Below, piece by piece: positions 16,692-22,965 of a stretch of DNA of 37,162 nucleotides. The stretch is taken from the NCBI GenBank assembly GCA_024693225.1, contig JAILLI010000175.1:1-37162 (forward strand), in the 5' to 3' direction. A program made the position numbers and the translations under genes. This DNA comes from Lachnospiraceae bacterium. Lineage in GTDB: Bacteria > Bacillota > Clostridia > Lachnospirales > Lachnospiraceae. Within the stretch, counting starts at the first letter, position 1. Every line of letters starts with the position of its first letter. The notes below the pieces were generated by a model. It was not told where the DNA came from. It searched no databases and saw only the letters and a list, made by a program, of their open reading frames with translations.

Positions 16692-17598
16692 ATCTTTCTC
16701 CTTCGTTAACCACGTCCGTGTATATGCCCGATATCCCCATTTTGAGGTATTTTTCCATCTCGCCCTTATCGTTGATCGTATGTATCAGCAGGGGGACCTT
16801 CAGTTCCTTCAGGGCTTCAAAGGTCTCACTGTACTGGTCCGGGTATTCCGCCCAGAAGGTCACGCCCGTAAGGTTGGTCTTTTTTACAAAGGCCGTCAGC
16901 TCATCTTTTTCCAGTTCCTCATCCGTGGCCCGGTAAAGGGTGTAGATGATGTTATTAAAGCCCAGCTTTCTGACCTTGTCATATTCATCCTCATGATATA
17001 TCTGAACGATGAAATTATTGACAAGATCCGGGTAATCCTCCCGTATGACGGACAGGACCCCCATGTTGTCATCCTTGACATCGGTGACAACAAAAAGATC
17101 AGCATGTTCTGTCATAAAGTCCGCAAGGTCAGAAAGAGACATGGTCGACAGAGTCCCTGCAAAGCTCGCGGCAAGGAAAGTCGAAAGGGTGGGCGGATTA
17201 TCCTGCCAGCCCGCATCATCAACCTCATGGGCCCAGCGCTTTACATTCTCATCCTCATTATCATGGGCACATACAACCTCATCATCCGCCGTGACCATCA
17301 GATCGATCTCCACGATCCTGTTCCCGCATTCATAGCAGTTATTAAGGGCTTCCTTGCTGTTGGTATAGGAAAGCTCCCTTCCGTCGGGATCGGTCACAAG
17401 GCCTCCGGCATGGATTATGTAGCGGTCCTTTACCAGCATCTGCCGCCCTTTTGAAACGGTAGGTATGCCCCTGCCCGGTATCATGATCAGGACCGCTGCG
17501 ACAGCCAGGACAAAGAGCACACCAAAAAAGATGATGATGCCGGTAAGCCTCACCCTCTTTTTTCCGAAATATATATCTACGTCCATATATCTGCTCAC
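16684..17598 (-). CDS. Membrane-anchored glycerophosphodiester phosphodiesterase
   Basis: 304 residues with one N-terminal membrane helix (about 19-41) and an external TIM-barrel domain. GDPD motifs are visible: IIHAGG (catalytic His), EIDLMVTADDEVVCAHD (metal Glu and Asp plus the second His) and a terminal GISGIYTDVVNE. The family hydrolyses glycerophosphodiesters to glycerol-3-phosphate and an alcohol. Co-transcription with an LTA-synthase-like gene points to teichoic-acid-type polymer trimming or turnover. The start is GTG 17598 with GAGG 7 nt upstream. It ends in TAG. Confidence 0.87.
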   Translation of the reverse strand: MSRYMDVDIYFGKKRVRLTGIIIFFGVLFVLAVAAVLIMIPGRGIPTVSKGRQMLVKDRYIIHAGGLVTDPDGRELSYTNSKEALNNCYECGNRIVEIDLMVTADDEVVCAHDNEDENVKRWAHEVDDAGWQDNPPTLSTFLAASFAGTLSTMSLSDLADFMTEHADLFVVTDVKDDNMGVLSVIREDYPDLVNNFIVQIYHEDEYDKVRKLGFNNIIYTLYRATDEELEKDELTAFVKKTNLTGVTFWAEYPDQYSETFEALKELKVPLLIHTINDKGEMEKYLKMGISGIYTDVVNEGERYE

Positions 17599-17629
17599 AT
17601 CAATGCCTCATGATATGTCAGGTCTCCCT

Positions 17630-18022
17630 TCAGAACTTAACCGTTTCGGGAGCAGCCGTAAAGGAAGAAAAGGTTGCCGTGGCATCTTTGATATAGAAGA
17701 CTTCGGTATTTCCATCATCCGGTGAGTACATGTTCTTAAGGTCCGGATAAGCATCGAGCATGGCAACCCTGGCCTCTCTCCTGTCGTCCTCGACAAGCTC
17801 TCCGGCTACGCGCAGCCACTGTCCGTCCTTGAATGCACATATCTCAACCTTGGGATTGGCATGGATCTGCCTGGATACGTCCTTGACCTTACCCGTCTGG
17901 ATATAGAGCTTACCTTCAAATACATTGACCGTTCCGAAAGGTCTCACTCTGGGCCGGTCGCCGTCAACCGTTGCCAGATAATAAGTTCCCGCATTTTTAA
18001 GAAAATCCACAACTCTCTGCAT
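17630..18022 (-). CDS. Pyridoxamine 5'-phosphate oxidase-fold flavoprotein
   Basis: 130 residues, a single split-barrel FMN-binding domain. FLKNAGTYYLATVDGDRPRVRPFG at the N-terminus, LYIQTGKVKDVSRQI in the middle and VEICAFKDGQWLRVAGELV are the usual blocks. It is a small cytoplasmic flavin or heme-binding protein of undefined substrate. AGGAGG precedes ATG 18022. It is 32 nt upstream of the GDPD operon on the same strand and may be its first cistron. Confidence 0.88.
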   Translation of the reverse strand: MQRVVDFLKNAGTYYLATVDGDRPRVRPFGTVNVFEGKLYIQTGKVKDVSRQIHANPKVEICAFKDGQWLRVAGELVEDDRREARVAMLDAYPDLKNMYSPDDGNTEVFYIKDATATFSSFTAAPETVKF

Positions 18023-18114
18023 AGTATCCTCCTATCTCATGTAAAAGACTGAAAATCACTACAACATTATAAACCCGGTCGGGAATTAATGAAACGAAAA
18101 TCTTGTCAAATGCA

Positions 18115-18492
18115 TCAAAGAGGCCGTGGGGTGAGGATAACCGCGCATTTTGCAAGAGCCCTGCGCTGTGACTTTGACAACAGGATCGTATCATCACCTC
18201 CGTGTATCTGTGAGTGGTACCTGTTCTGTCTCGATGGCATGTAACGTACCACGGCTTTGCAATCCCTGCAGTTCTTCACATAGAGGGAAATGATATGTCC
18301 CGCAAATCTCCCCCTCATATCTGCAACAGCCTCTTCATCAGACCGGCCACCGCCGCGGTCAACAGACAGTCCCTTCGGATCGGCAAAAGCCGCCGAGGAT
18401 ATGCTGCCGTCCCGTTTCCAGAATATATCCGCTACCTGCGGCGGGTAGACCGCGCGGTAGAGCTTTTCCGTATTTTCAAACCTATCATCCAT
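18115..18492 (-). CDS. Unknown partner of the Phd-type gene, candidate toxin
   Basis: 125 residues from ATG 18492, which overlaps the 3' end of the Phd-type gene by 8 nt. It opens RFENTEKLYRAVYPPQVADIFWKRDGSISSAAF, then KGLSVDRGGGRSDEEAVADM. The centre is rich in Arg, Asp and His: YVKNCRDCKAVVRYMPSRQN and RYHSQIHGG. The pattern recurs in Clostridia in my memory, but I cannot name a family. Overlap with an antitoxin-like gene and order antitoxin-then-partner suggest a type II toxin. Nothing in the sequence proves toxicity. Confidence 0.7.
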   Translation of the reverse strand: MDDRFENTEKLYRAVYPPQVADIFWKRDGSISSAAFADPKGLSVDRGGGRSDEEAVADMRGRFAGHIISLYVKNCRDCKAVVRYMPSRQNRYHSQIHGGDDTILLSKSQRRALAKCAVILTPRPL

Positions 18493-19018
18493 AAAATTCG
18501 CCAACACGCCTGTTGATATCATCAGTCAAAGCAGGTATGGTCTCTTCCTCCTCTTCTCCATTGAAAAAAACTACAAATACACCGGCCACATCGTCCTCCC
18601 CTATCTCGATCTCCATATGATCTCTTCTTGAATTATCATATTCAAGCTGAATGGTACCGAGAGCTGTGGGAAAGACCTCCGGCTGTATGGCAAGCCCTTC
18701 TATGATATGCTCTGCCCTGTCGATCACTTCAGGCGAAAATGCAGGGGCATCATTTCCATTCCAGTTCCTGCCAAGACCCCTGATCTTGTCCAGTTTTTCA
18801 AGATTGTGCTCAAGATTGATACCGGTCCTGCCGCTATCCGATACCTTCTCCTTATACAGGCTCACCCTGTTAAGAGTGCGCAGTCTGTTATACTCGGTCT
18901 CGGAAATGATGACTACATTTCTGTTCTGCTTGCGGGGGATTATCACGGCCTCTCCTTCGTAAGCCAGATCAAAGAACTTCTTAATATTGGACCTTACTTC
19001 CATCTGTTTCGCGATCAT
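18485..19018 (-). CDS. Phd/YefM-type antitoxin domain fused to an unknown C-terminal domain
   Basis: 177 residues. Residues 1-50 match the Phd/YefM DNA-binding fold (QMEVRSNIKKFFDLAYEGEAVIIPRKQNRNVVIISETEYNRL). Ordinary antitoxins of this group stop near 85 residues. Here about 100 more residues follow, with LDKIRGLGRNWNGNDAPAFSPEVIDRAEHII and an IQLEYDNSRRDHMEIEIGED segment, a sizeable folded domain I do not recognise. AGAGG precedes ATG 19018. Three phased GTAC operators lie directly upstream. Autoregulation by the N-terminal domain is inferred from that layout. Confidence 0.75.
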   Translation of the reverse strand: MIAKQMEVRSNIKKFFDLAYEGEAVIIPRKQNRNVVIISETEYNRLRTLNRVSLYKEKVSDSGRTGINLEHNLEKLDKIRGLGRNWNGNDAPAFSPEVIDRAEHIIEGLAIQPEVFPTALGTIQLEYDNSRRDHMEIEIGEDDVAGVFVVFFNGEEEEETIPALTDDINRRVGEFYG

Positions 19019-19041
19019 ATGGTACCTCTTTCCGGGTGGAT

Positions 19042-19080
19042 TGGCTGTATGTACTTATTTTAGTACTCTTTTTGGTACTT
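19042..19080 (-). promoter_or_regulatory. Phased GTAC operator repeats of the TA-like cassette
   Basis: GTAC occurs at 19051, 19063 and 19075, exactly 12 bp apart, within units resembling AGAGTACTAAAA on the minus strand. A fourth, GGTACC at 19021-19026, abuts the antitoxin start. Phd/YefM proteins are known to bind short palindromes centred on TAC, so this fits autoregulation. Confidence 0.6.
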
Positions 19081-19108
19081 TAATTATGGATGAAGATCAG
19101 TCAGCTGT

Positions 19109-19158
19109 CAAGAAGTTTTACCTCATTGGCAGTGTAAATTTACGCTGCCGCCTTCTTG
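19109..19158. other. Nested palindrome between the TA cassette and tRNA
   Basis: The inner 22-bp near-perfect palindrome GGCAGTGTAAATTTACGCTGCC would exceed the writing limit if extended; its arms are GGCAG (19128) and CTGCC (to 19149). Outer arms CAAGAAG (19109-19115) and CTTCTTG (19152-19158) enclose it. It has no T-run, so it is more likely a protein site than a terminator. Confidence 0.5.
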
Positions 19159-19203
19159 GAACCGTTTGATTATATCCCGGATATGTGATAGGATTTTATC
19201 GTT

Positions 19204-19283
19204 GCGGATATGGCGGAATTGGCAGACGCGCCAGATTTAGGTTCTGGTGGGAGACCGTGCAGGTTCGAGTCCTGTTATCCGCA
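19204..19283 (+). tRNA. tRNA-Leu (anticodon UAG)
   Basis: The acceptor arms GCGGATA (19204-19210) and TATCCGC (19276-19282) pair fully, followed by discriminator A. The anticodon stem CCAGA/TCTGG holds loop TTTAGGT, anticodon TAG, reading CUA leucine codons. The D arm (GGCGGAATTGGCAGACGCG), a long class II variable arm and the T arm (GGTTCGAGTCC) are all present. CCA is not encoded. The base composition changes right after its 3' end, consistent with use as an integration target. Confidence 0.95.
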
Positions 19284-19337
19284 TGAATACGGCTTTTTCC
19301 GTTTTCAGTATAATATCTTAAATGAAAAAAACGGCCG

Positions 19338-19361
19338 ATTTCTACCAAAATTTCTACCATT
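19338..19361 (+). repeat. Tandem 12-bp repeats beside tRNA-Leu
   Basis: ATTTCTACCAAA (19338-19349) is followed directly by ATTTCTACCATT (19350-19361), 55 nt after the tRNA end. Short direct repeats in this position resemble arm-type binding sites of tyrosine integrases. No integrase is in the window. Confidence 0.45.
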
Positions 19362-19412
19362 TTCAAATCATTTTCAAAACAGCCTGATTTAACGATAAAT
19401 AGGCATCTTGCA

Positions 19413-19439
19413 AAGAGTTGAGGATCTCAACTCTTTTTT
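19413..19439 (+). terminator. Rho-independent terminator
   Basis: AAGAGTTGAG and CTCAACTCTT form a perfect 10-bp stem with loop GAT, followed by a T-run (TTTTTTG). It separates tRNA-Leu from the replication operon; on the minus strand the A-run gives partial bidirectional function. Confidence 0.9.
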
Positions 19440-19530
19440 GTTGTTCAAATCATATATGCAAATGATATTAACTTCAAAGATTACCCGTGATTCTCTCTAT
19501 ACCGCTTAATTATATAAGGAGATACCTATA

Positions 19531-20610
19531 ATGAACCAAAACTATAATATGGATTTTTTTCAATCAAATAATGCGAATTCATTAATCAGTTCTTTTGCTG
19601 ACCGAGAGGAAGTGCTTAAGCTATGCAAAAAACACTATCCAACAGGAATACCCTGTATAGACAAGGCAACAGGGGGGGGATTTGAAGAAGGCTTAACCTT
19701 TATTGGCGCAAATCCCGGCGGGGGTAAATCGGCTTTTTGTGGCCAATTTGCAGTTAACGTTATAAAAAAACTTGAAATTCCTATATGCTTCTTTTCCTTA
19801 GAAATGTCAAAAGTAGATATCATAGCAAGACTATTATCAACTGAAAGCTATAAGCAGAATGAGGCCAATCCGTTTCAATCTTTTACTGCTTCCAAGCTCC
19901 TCAGTAAGCCTTTCATTGAGAACGCATCTGACGCTGAGTGGAGGTGCGTTCAAGAAGCGGTGGATAATGTAGGTTTTGATTTGTACGATATGTTTTTTTT
20001 ATTCGATGGACATCAATATACCGACGCTGACGAAATAACAAAAACAGTCGAAGCCTTTATTTCATTATTTCACACCACTCCGGTAGTCATTATTGACTAT
20101 CTTCAATATCTTAATGTTCCCTCTAATATGATTAATGCATCCGATAATGCGAAGCTTGACTATTCTATAAAAGCATTGTACCGGTTGGCTCATAATAACA
20201 GATTGCTCGTACTTTGCATATCTTCCTTAAATAAGTCATCCATGCAGGCAAAGAGCAGTGATATTTGTGCATATAACGGTAGTGGGAGAATAATCTATGA
20301 TGCTGATAATCTCTATATTTTGAGTCGTGCTAACAATGACGAATCTCTGACAGATACTGACAAACCCATAGTGGATGTTGATTTCGTCATACGTAAGGCA
20401 CGTTCTGCCAAGACAGGGGTTTGCCATTTAAAGTTTAACCGTCCTTTTACATATTTTACAGATGCAGAAGATGATACTTCAAAAACAATTCCTACCCCTT
20501 CAGTATATACCCCTCCCGAGAATAAGATCACGGGAAATACTACGAATTATTCGAATAAAAGACTCATGGACATGTCAGTATTTACTTATATAGAAAAGGA
20601 TGGTGAATAA
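19531..20610 (+). CDS. DnaB-like helicase-domain protein of an integrated replicon
   Basis: 359 residues, only the RecA-type C-terminal half of DnaB, with no N-terminal primase-binding domain. Walker A is GANPGGGKSAF (about residue 70), the switch region FFSLEMSKVDIIARL follows, and Walker B is VVIIDYLQYL (about residue 190). CISSLNKSS and a conserved IIYDADNLYIL come next. The C-terminal 50 residues are low-complexity Thr/Asn/Pro. AAGGAG lies 9 nt before ATG. The Rep gene starts immediately after its stop, so the two form one operon. It probably loads or acts at the iteron origin, or serves as a RepA/DnaB-type ATPase of the element. Confidence 0.8.
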   Translation: MNQNYNMDFFQSNNANSLISSFADREEVLKLCKKHYPTGIPCIDKATGGGFEEGLTFIGANPGGGKSAFCGQFAVNVIKKLEIPICFFSLEMSKVDIIARLLSTESYKQNEANPFQSFTASKLLSKPFIENASDAEWRCVQEAVDNVGFDLYDMFFLFDGHQYTDADEITKTVEAFISLFHTTPVVIIDYLQYLNVPSNMINASDNAKLDYSIKALYRLAHNNRLLVLCISSLNKSSMQAKSSDICAYNGSGRIIYDADNLYILSRANNDESLTDTDKPIVDVDFVIRKARSAKTGVCHLKFNRPFTYFTDAEDDTSKTIPTPSVYTPPENKITGNTTNYSNKRLMDMSVFTYIEKDGE

Positions 20611-21738
20611 ATGAATAACAATAACACAATCGCAATTAACAACACAAAACCTTATGAGCGTGTAATGAAAAAGCTGTTCGAAAACAATCTGGTTGGTGAA
20701 CCTCATTCCATAGTTGCATTTGATAATGAACTTGGCGATAGGTCGGTTCCAATATTTTTGAGTACAAACACGACATATGAAACAGACTATTATATTGACT
20801 CTGTCGATAAAATGCTTATTCAACGTATAGCGGGTTTAGCAATAAAAAAGGGAGTTAGGTTTTCAGCCGAAGGCGTATTCATACCCATGACGTTTTCTAT
20901 GAAGGAACTCCTTAGCGAAGTCACAAAACGCGATGTAACGTCAAACAACTATTTAAGTTCTGTCGAGGAAATCCTTCAGCGTTTAGTGAACCTTCGGGGA
21001 ATCAGTATTTATATAGATAATGAGTGCAAATTTGTTGATAATACCGGTAAAATTAAATGTACATACAAAGAAGAAAGCTGCTCTGCACTCTTAAATACTT
21101 CATTCAAAAAAATTACAAAAAGACATGAATACACCAAGAAAGAATATGTAAATGTCATCATTATCCTTAATGAATTCCCCATAATTTGGGCAATAAATGC
21201 ACAATGTGATAATGAGATATTCTACTTTGATAAAGATTTGTTCGACTTTAAATCCATCTGTACTAAAAAAACAGATGATCTAAAGAAAATACCTGCACGT
21301 GAGAGTCTTTTATATCAGGCTTTAAAGGAATGTGTTGTTAAAGAGATACATAACAGGAAGTATTACCTCCAATCACACAGACTGATAAAGAAGGGCAAAA
21401 AGGGGACTTATAAAATTTCTCTTGAAAAAGTAGGACAAAGCAGATGGGAAAAGGATCGAAGGATTAACTTTATAAGCATTCTGTGTAAAATGGGGATTTG
21501 TGACCGTAACGGTGAATTGATAGGAAAGTACGAAAAAAACTCTAAAACCAGCTTGTACAAGTCTCTAAAGAAGGATATAACCGGTATACTTGCTGCTCTT
21601 AAGGAAAAAGGATATATAGACAGTTATACAGAGTACAAAACAAGGAATGCATGTACTTTAAGTTTTTCAGGCTGGATTATAGATCCTTCCGTAAAGTATG
21701 ACGAAAAATATCGTAATAAATCGATAGTCAACATATAA
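20611..21738 (+). CDS. Probable replication initiator (Rep)
   Basis: 375 residues, basic, with several segments resembling winged-helix units (for example MTFSMKELLSEVTKRDVTSNNYLSSVEEIL at about residue 95 and KSLKKDITGILAALKEKGYIDSYTEY near residue 320). No catalytic motif is visible. It begins directly after the DnaB-like stop (TAAATG) with AAGGATGG upstream, and is followed by four iterons 118 nt downstream. That layout is the basis for calling it a Rep. I cannot place it in a named Rep family by eye. Confidence 0.65.
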   Translation: MNNNNTIAINNTKPYERVMKKLFENNLVGEPHSIVAFDNELGDRSVPIFLSTNTTYETDYYIDSVDKMLIQRIAGLAIKKGVRFSAEGVFIPMTFSMKELLSEVTKRDVTSNNYLSSVEEILQRLVNLRGISIYIDNECKFVDNTGKIKCTYKEESCSALLNTSFKKITKRHEYTKKEYVNVIIILNEFPIIWAINAQCDNEIFYFDKDLFDFKSICTKKTDDLKKIPARESLLYQALKECVVKEIHNRKYYLQSHRLIKKGKKGTYKISLEKVGQSRWEKDRRINFISILCKMGICDRNGELIGKYEKNSKTSLYKSLKKDITGILAALKEKGYIDSYTEYKTRNACTLSFSGWIIDPSVKYDEKYRNKSIVNI

Positions 21739-21856
21739 TATGTAGGCTCTCAGGTAATTGTGTCGAGCATATCCAACTAACAGTTATACTATTAATCTCA
21801 AACCATTAAACCTATTCATCCCACCATGTTCGTATAGTAATTTTCTGTACACGAAA

Positions 21857-21944
21857 AAAAGTGTTAGATAAGTACGCCAAAAGTGTTAGATAAGTACGCC
21901 AAAAGTGTTAGATAAGTGCGCCAAAAGTGTTAGATAAGTCCACC
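21857..21944 (+). repeat. Four 22-bp iterons, probable replication origin
   Basis: Four tandem units begin at 21857, 21879, 21901 and 21923, with core AAAAGTGTTAGATAAGT and a variable end (ACGCC, ACGCC, GCGCC, CCACC). The 22-bp period places copies two helical turns apart, typical of Rep-binding iterons. There are no spacers, so it is not a CRISPR. Confidence 0.85.
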
Positions 21945-22011
21945 TTTTTTATATTCGCCAAACAGCTCCTAAGCCGCACGGTTGATAGGTTTTTGGGGTG
22001 TCGATCCGATT

Positions 22012-22060
22012 CTATAATTATATATATAATTATTATCAATAATTATTTATATAATTAACC
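22012..22060. other. AT-rich stretch next to iterons
   Basis: About 50 bp of almost pure A/T including the palindrome TAATTATATATATAATTA, 70 nt past the iterons. It is suited to be a DNA unwinding element. Confidence 0.55.
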
Positions 22061-22077
22061 ATGTTACTATTAGCATC

Positions 22078-22115
22078 GCTTAGGCCAATGTCGCCTTGAA
22101 GCGCATTGTCCAAGC
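22078..22115. other. Imperfect hairpin in the origin region
   Basis: GCTTAGGCCAATGTCGC (22078 onward) is matched inverted by GCGCATTGTCCAAGC (to 22115) with a six-base loop and two mismatches. The surrounding bases 22116-22414 contain no ORF, only AT-rich DNA and two copies of GGCCAGATA. Confidence 0.4.
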
Positions 22116-22414
22116 TCTTATATCAGAGCGAGATATAGTTTGCTGCTATCGATTTAAGTTAATCTCTTGATACAGTTTCTTATGAATAGCTTATATTCAA
22201 TGAATCCGAAACAAAAGTATATGCTATATATTAGTAATATGGTGCTTGAAATGATTATATCTATTTTATCCGACACGGTTTATTGGCCAGATACAATCAT
22301 ATATCCCTTATAACAAAAGGCACGTTCATTGGAAGGCCAGATATAATGGCAACCATATAAGATATAATCCAGCCAAAACTATAGCTTATGCCTTGCATAT
22401 AGAAGAATCACCGC

Positions 22415-22660
22415 TCAACAGTATTTTGCCAATATACTAAATATAGGAGGCACTGAATAGCCATAATGTAGCCTCACTTCAGCACCACGTGGCGCAAATC
22501 CCCATAAAACACATCACCGGCAATACAAAAATCTCTCCGCTGATTGACTCGCTCGGCCAGCCGTGGTTATGTCTATACCGGTTACTAACGCAACCCTATT
22601 GTATTGTTTAGGCAGCTCGAACAGTGTCTGCAGGCGGGCGATTTCAACAATAAAAAATAG
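22415..22660 (-). pseudogene. TGA-interrupted small ORF
   Basis: On the minus strand one frame is open for about 80 codons except for one TGA (22514-22516). Before it reads EIARLQTLFELPKQYNRVAL then VTGIDITTAGRASQSAERF and LYCR. After it reads CVLWGFAPRGAEVRLHYGYS and on to TGA at 22415. No ATG, GTG or TTG start lies at the left end. Well-formed protein-like sequence on both sides suggests a decayed gene fragment carried in the replicon. I cannot name its family. Confidence 0.4.
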
Positions 22661-22683
22661 CTAATGCAGCCAAACGCTTGTTA

Positions 22684-22965
22684 TCATGATCTTTCCTTAT
22701 CTAAAATATACTTATCATGTTCCTTTATAAGCATTTGAGCAGCACCGACGGATTTGGGATGAAATCGTGGTTGTATATGTGGCTGATCATACTCATGGTG
22801 TTGATCCCATACCTCGATACTTCTCAGTTTTAAGCTGTGATCTTTAGAATAAATAGTCCATATATGCTCTGTCTTACTGGATTTAAGTATTATATGATTA
22901 GAACTCTTATGAATCACTTGAAAATACCGTTCATCAATTAGCGTAAAATCCTTTTTACTAAACAT
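22684..22965 (-). CDS. Unknown 93-residue protein coupled to the SNF2 helicase
   Basis: The ATG at 22965 overlaps the stop of the SNF2 gene by 8 nt. The sequence shows an N-terminal beta-like region (FTLIDERYFQVIHKSSNHIILKSSKTEHIW) and a His-rich C-terminal half (VWDQHHEYDQPHIQPRFHP). I do not recognise it. Translational overlap suggests it acts together with the helicase. Confidence 0.65.
   Translation of the reverse strand: MFSKKDFTLIDERYFQVIHKSSNHIILKSSKTEHIWTIYSKDHSLKLRSIEVWDQHHEYDQPHIQPRFHPKSVGAAQMLIKEHDKYILDKERS

Noticed and set aside
19210-19392. 60-codon ORF over tRNA-Leu
   Set aside because: It overlaps a complete tRNA and has no ribosome site.
21857-21944. Tandem repeats as a CRISPR array
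   Set aside because: Units are contiguous 22-bp repeats with no unique spacers and lie beside a Rep-like gene.
22514-22516. TGA as selenocysteine
   Set aside because: No SECIS-like hairpin is evident just downstream and the frame lacks a start, so a relic is simpler.
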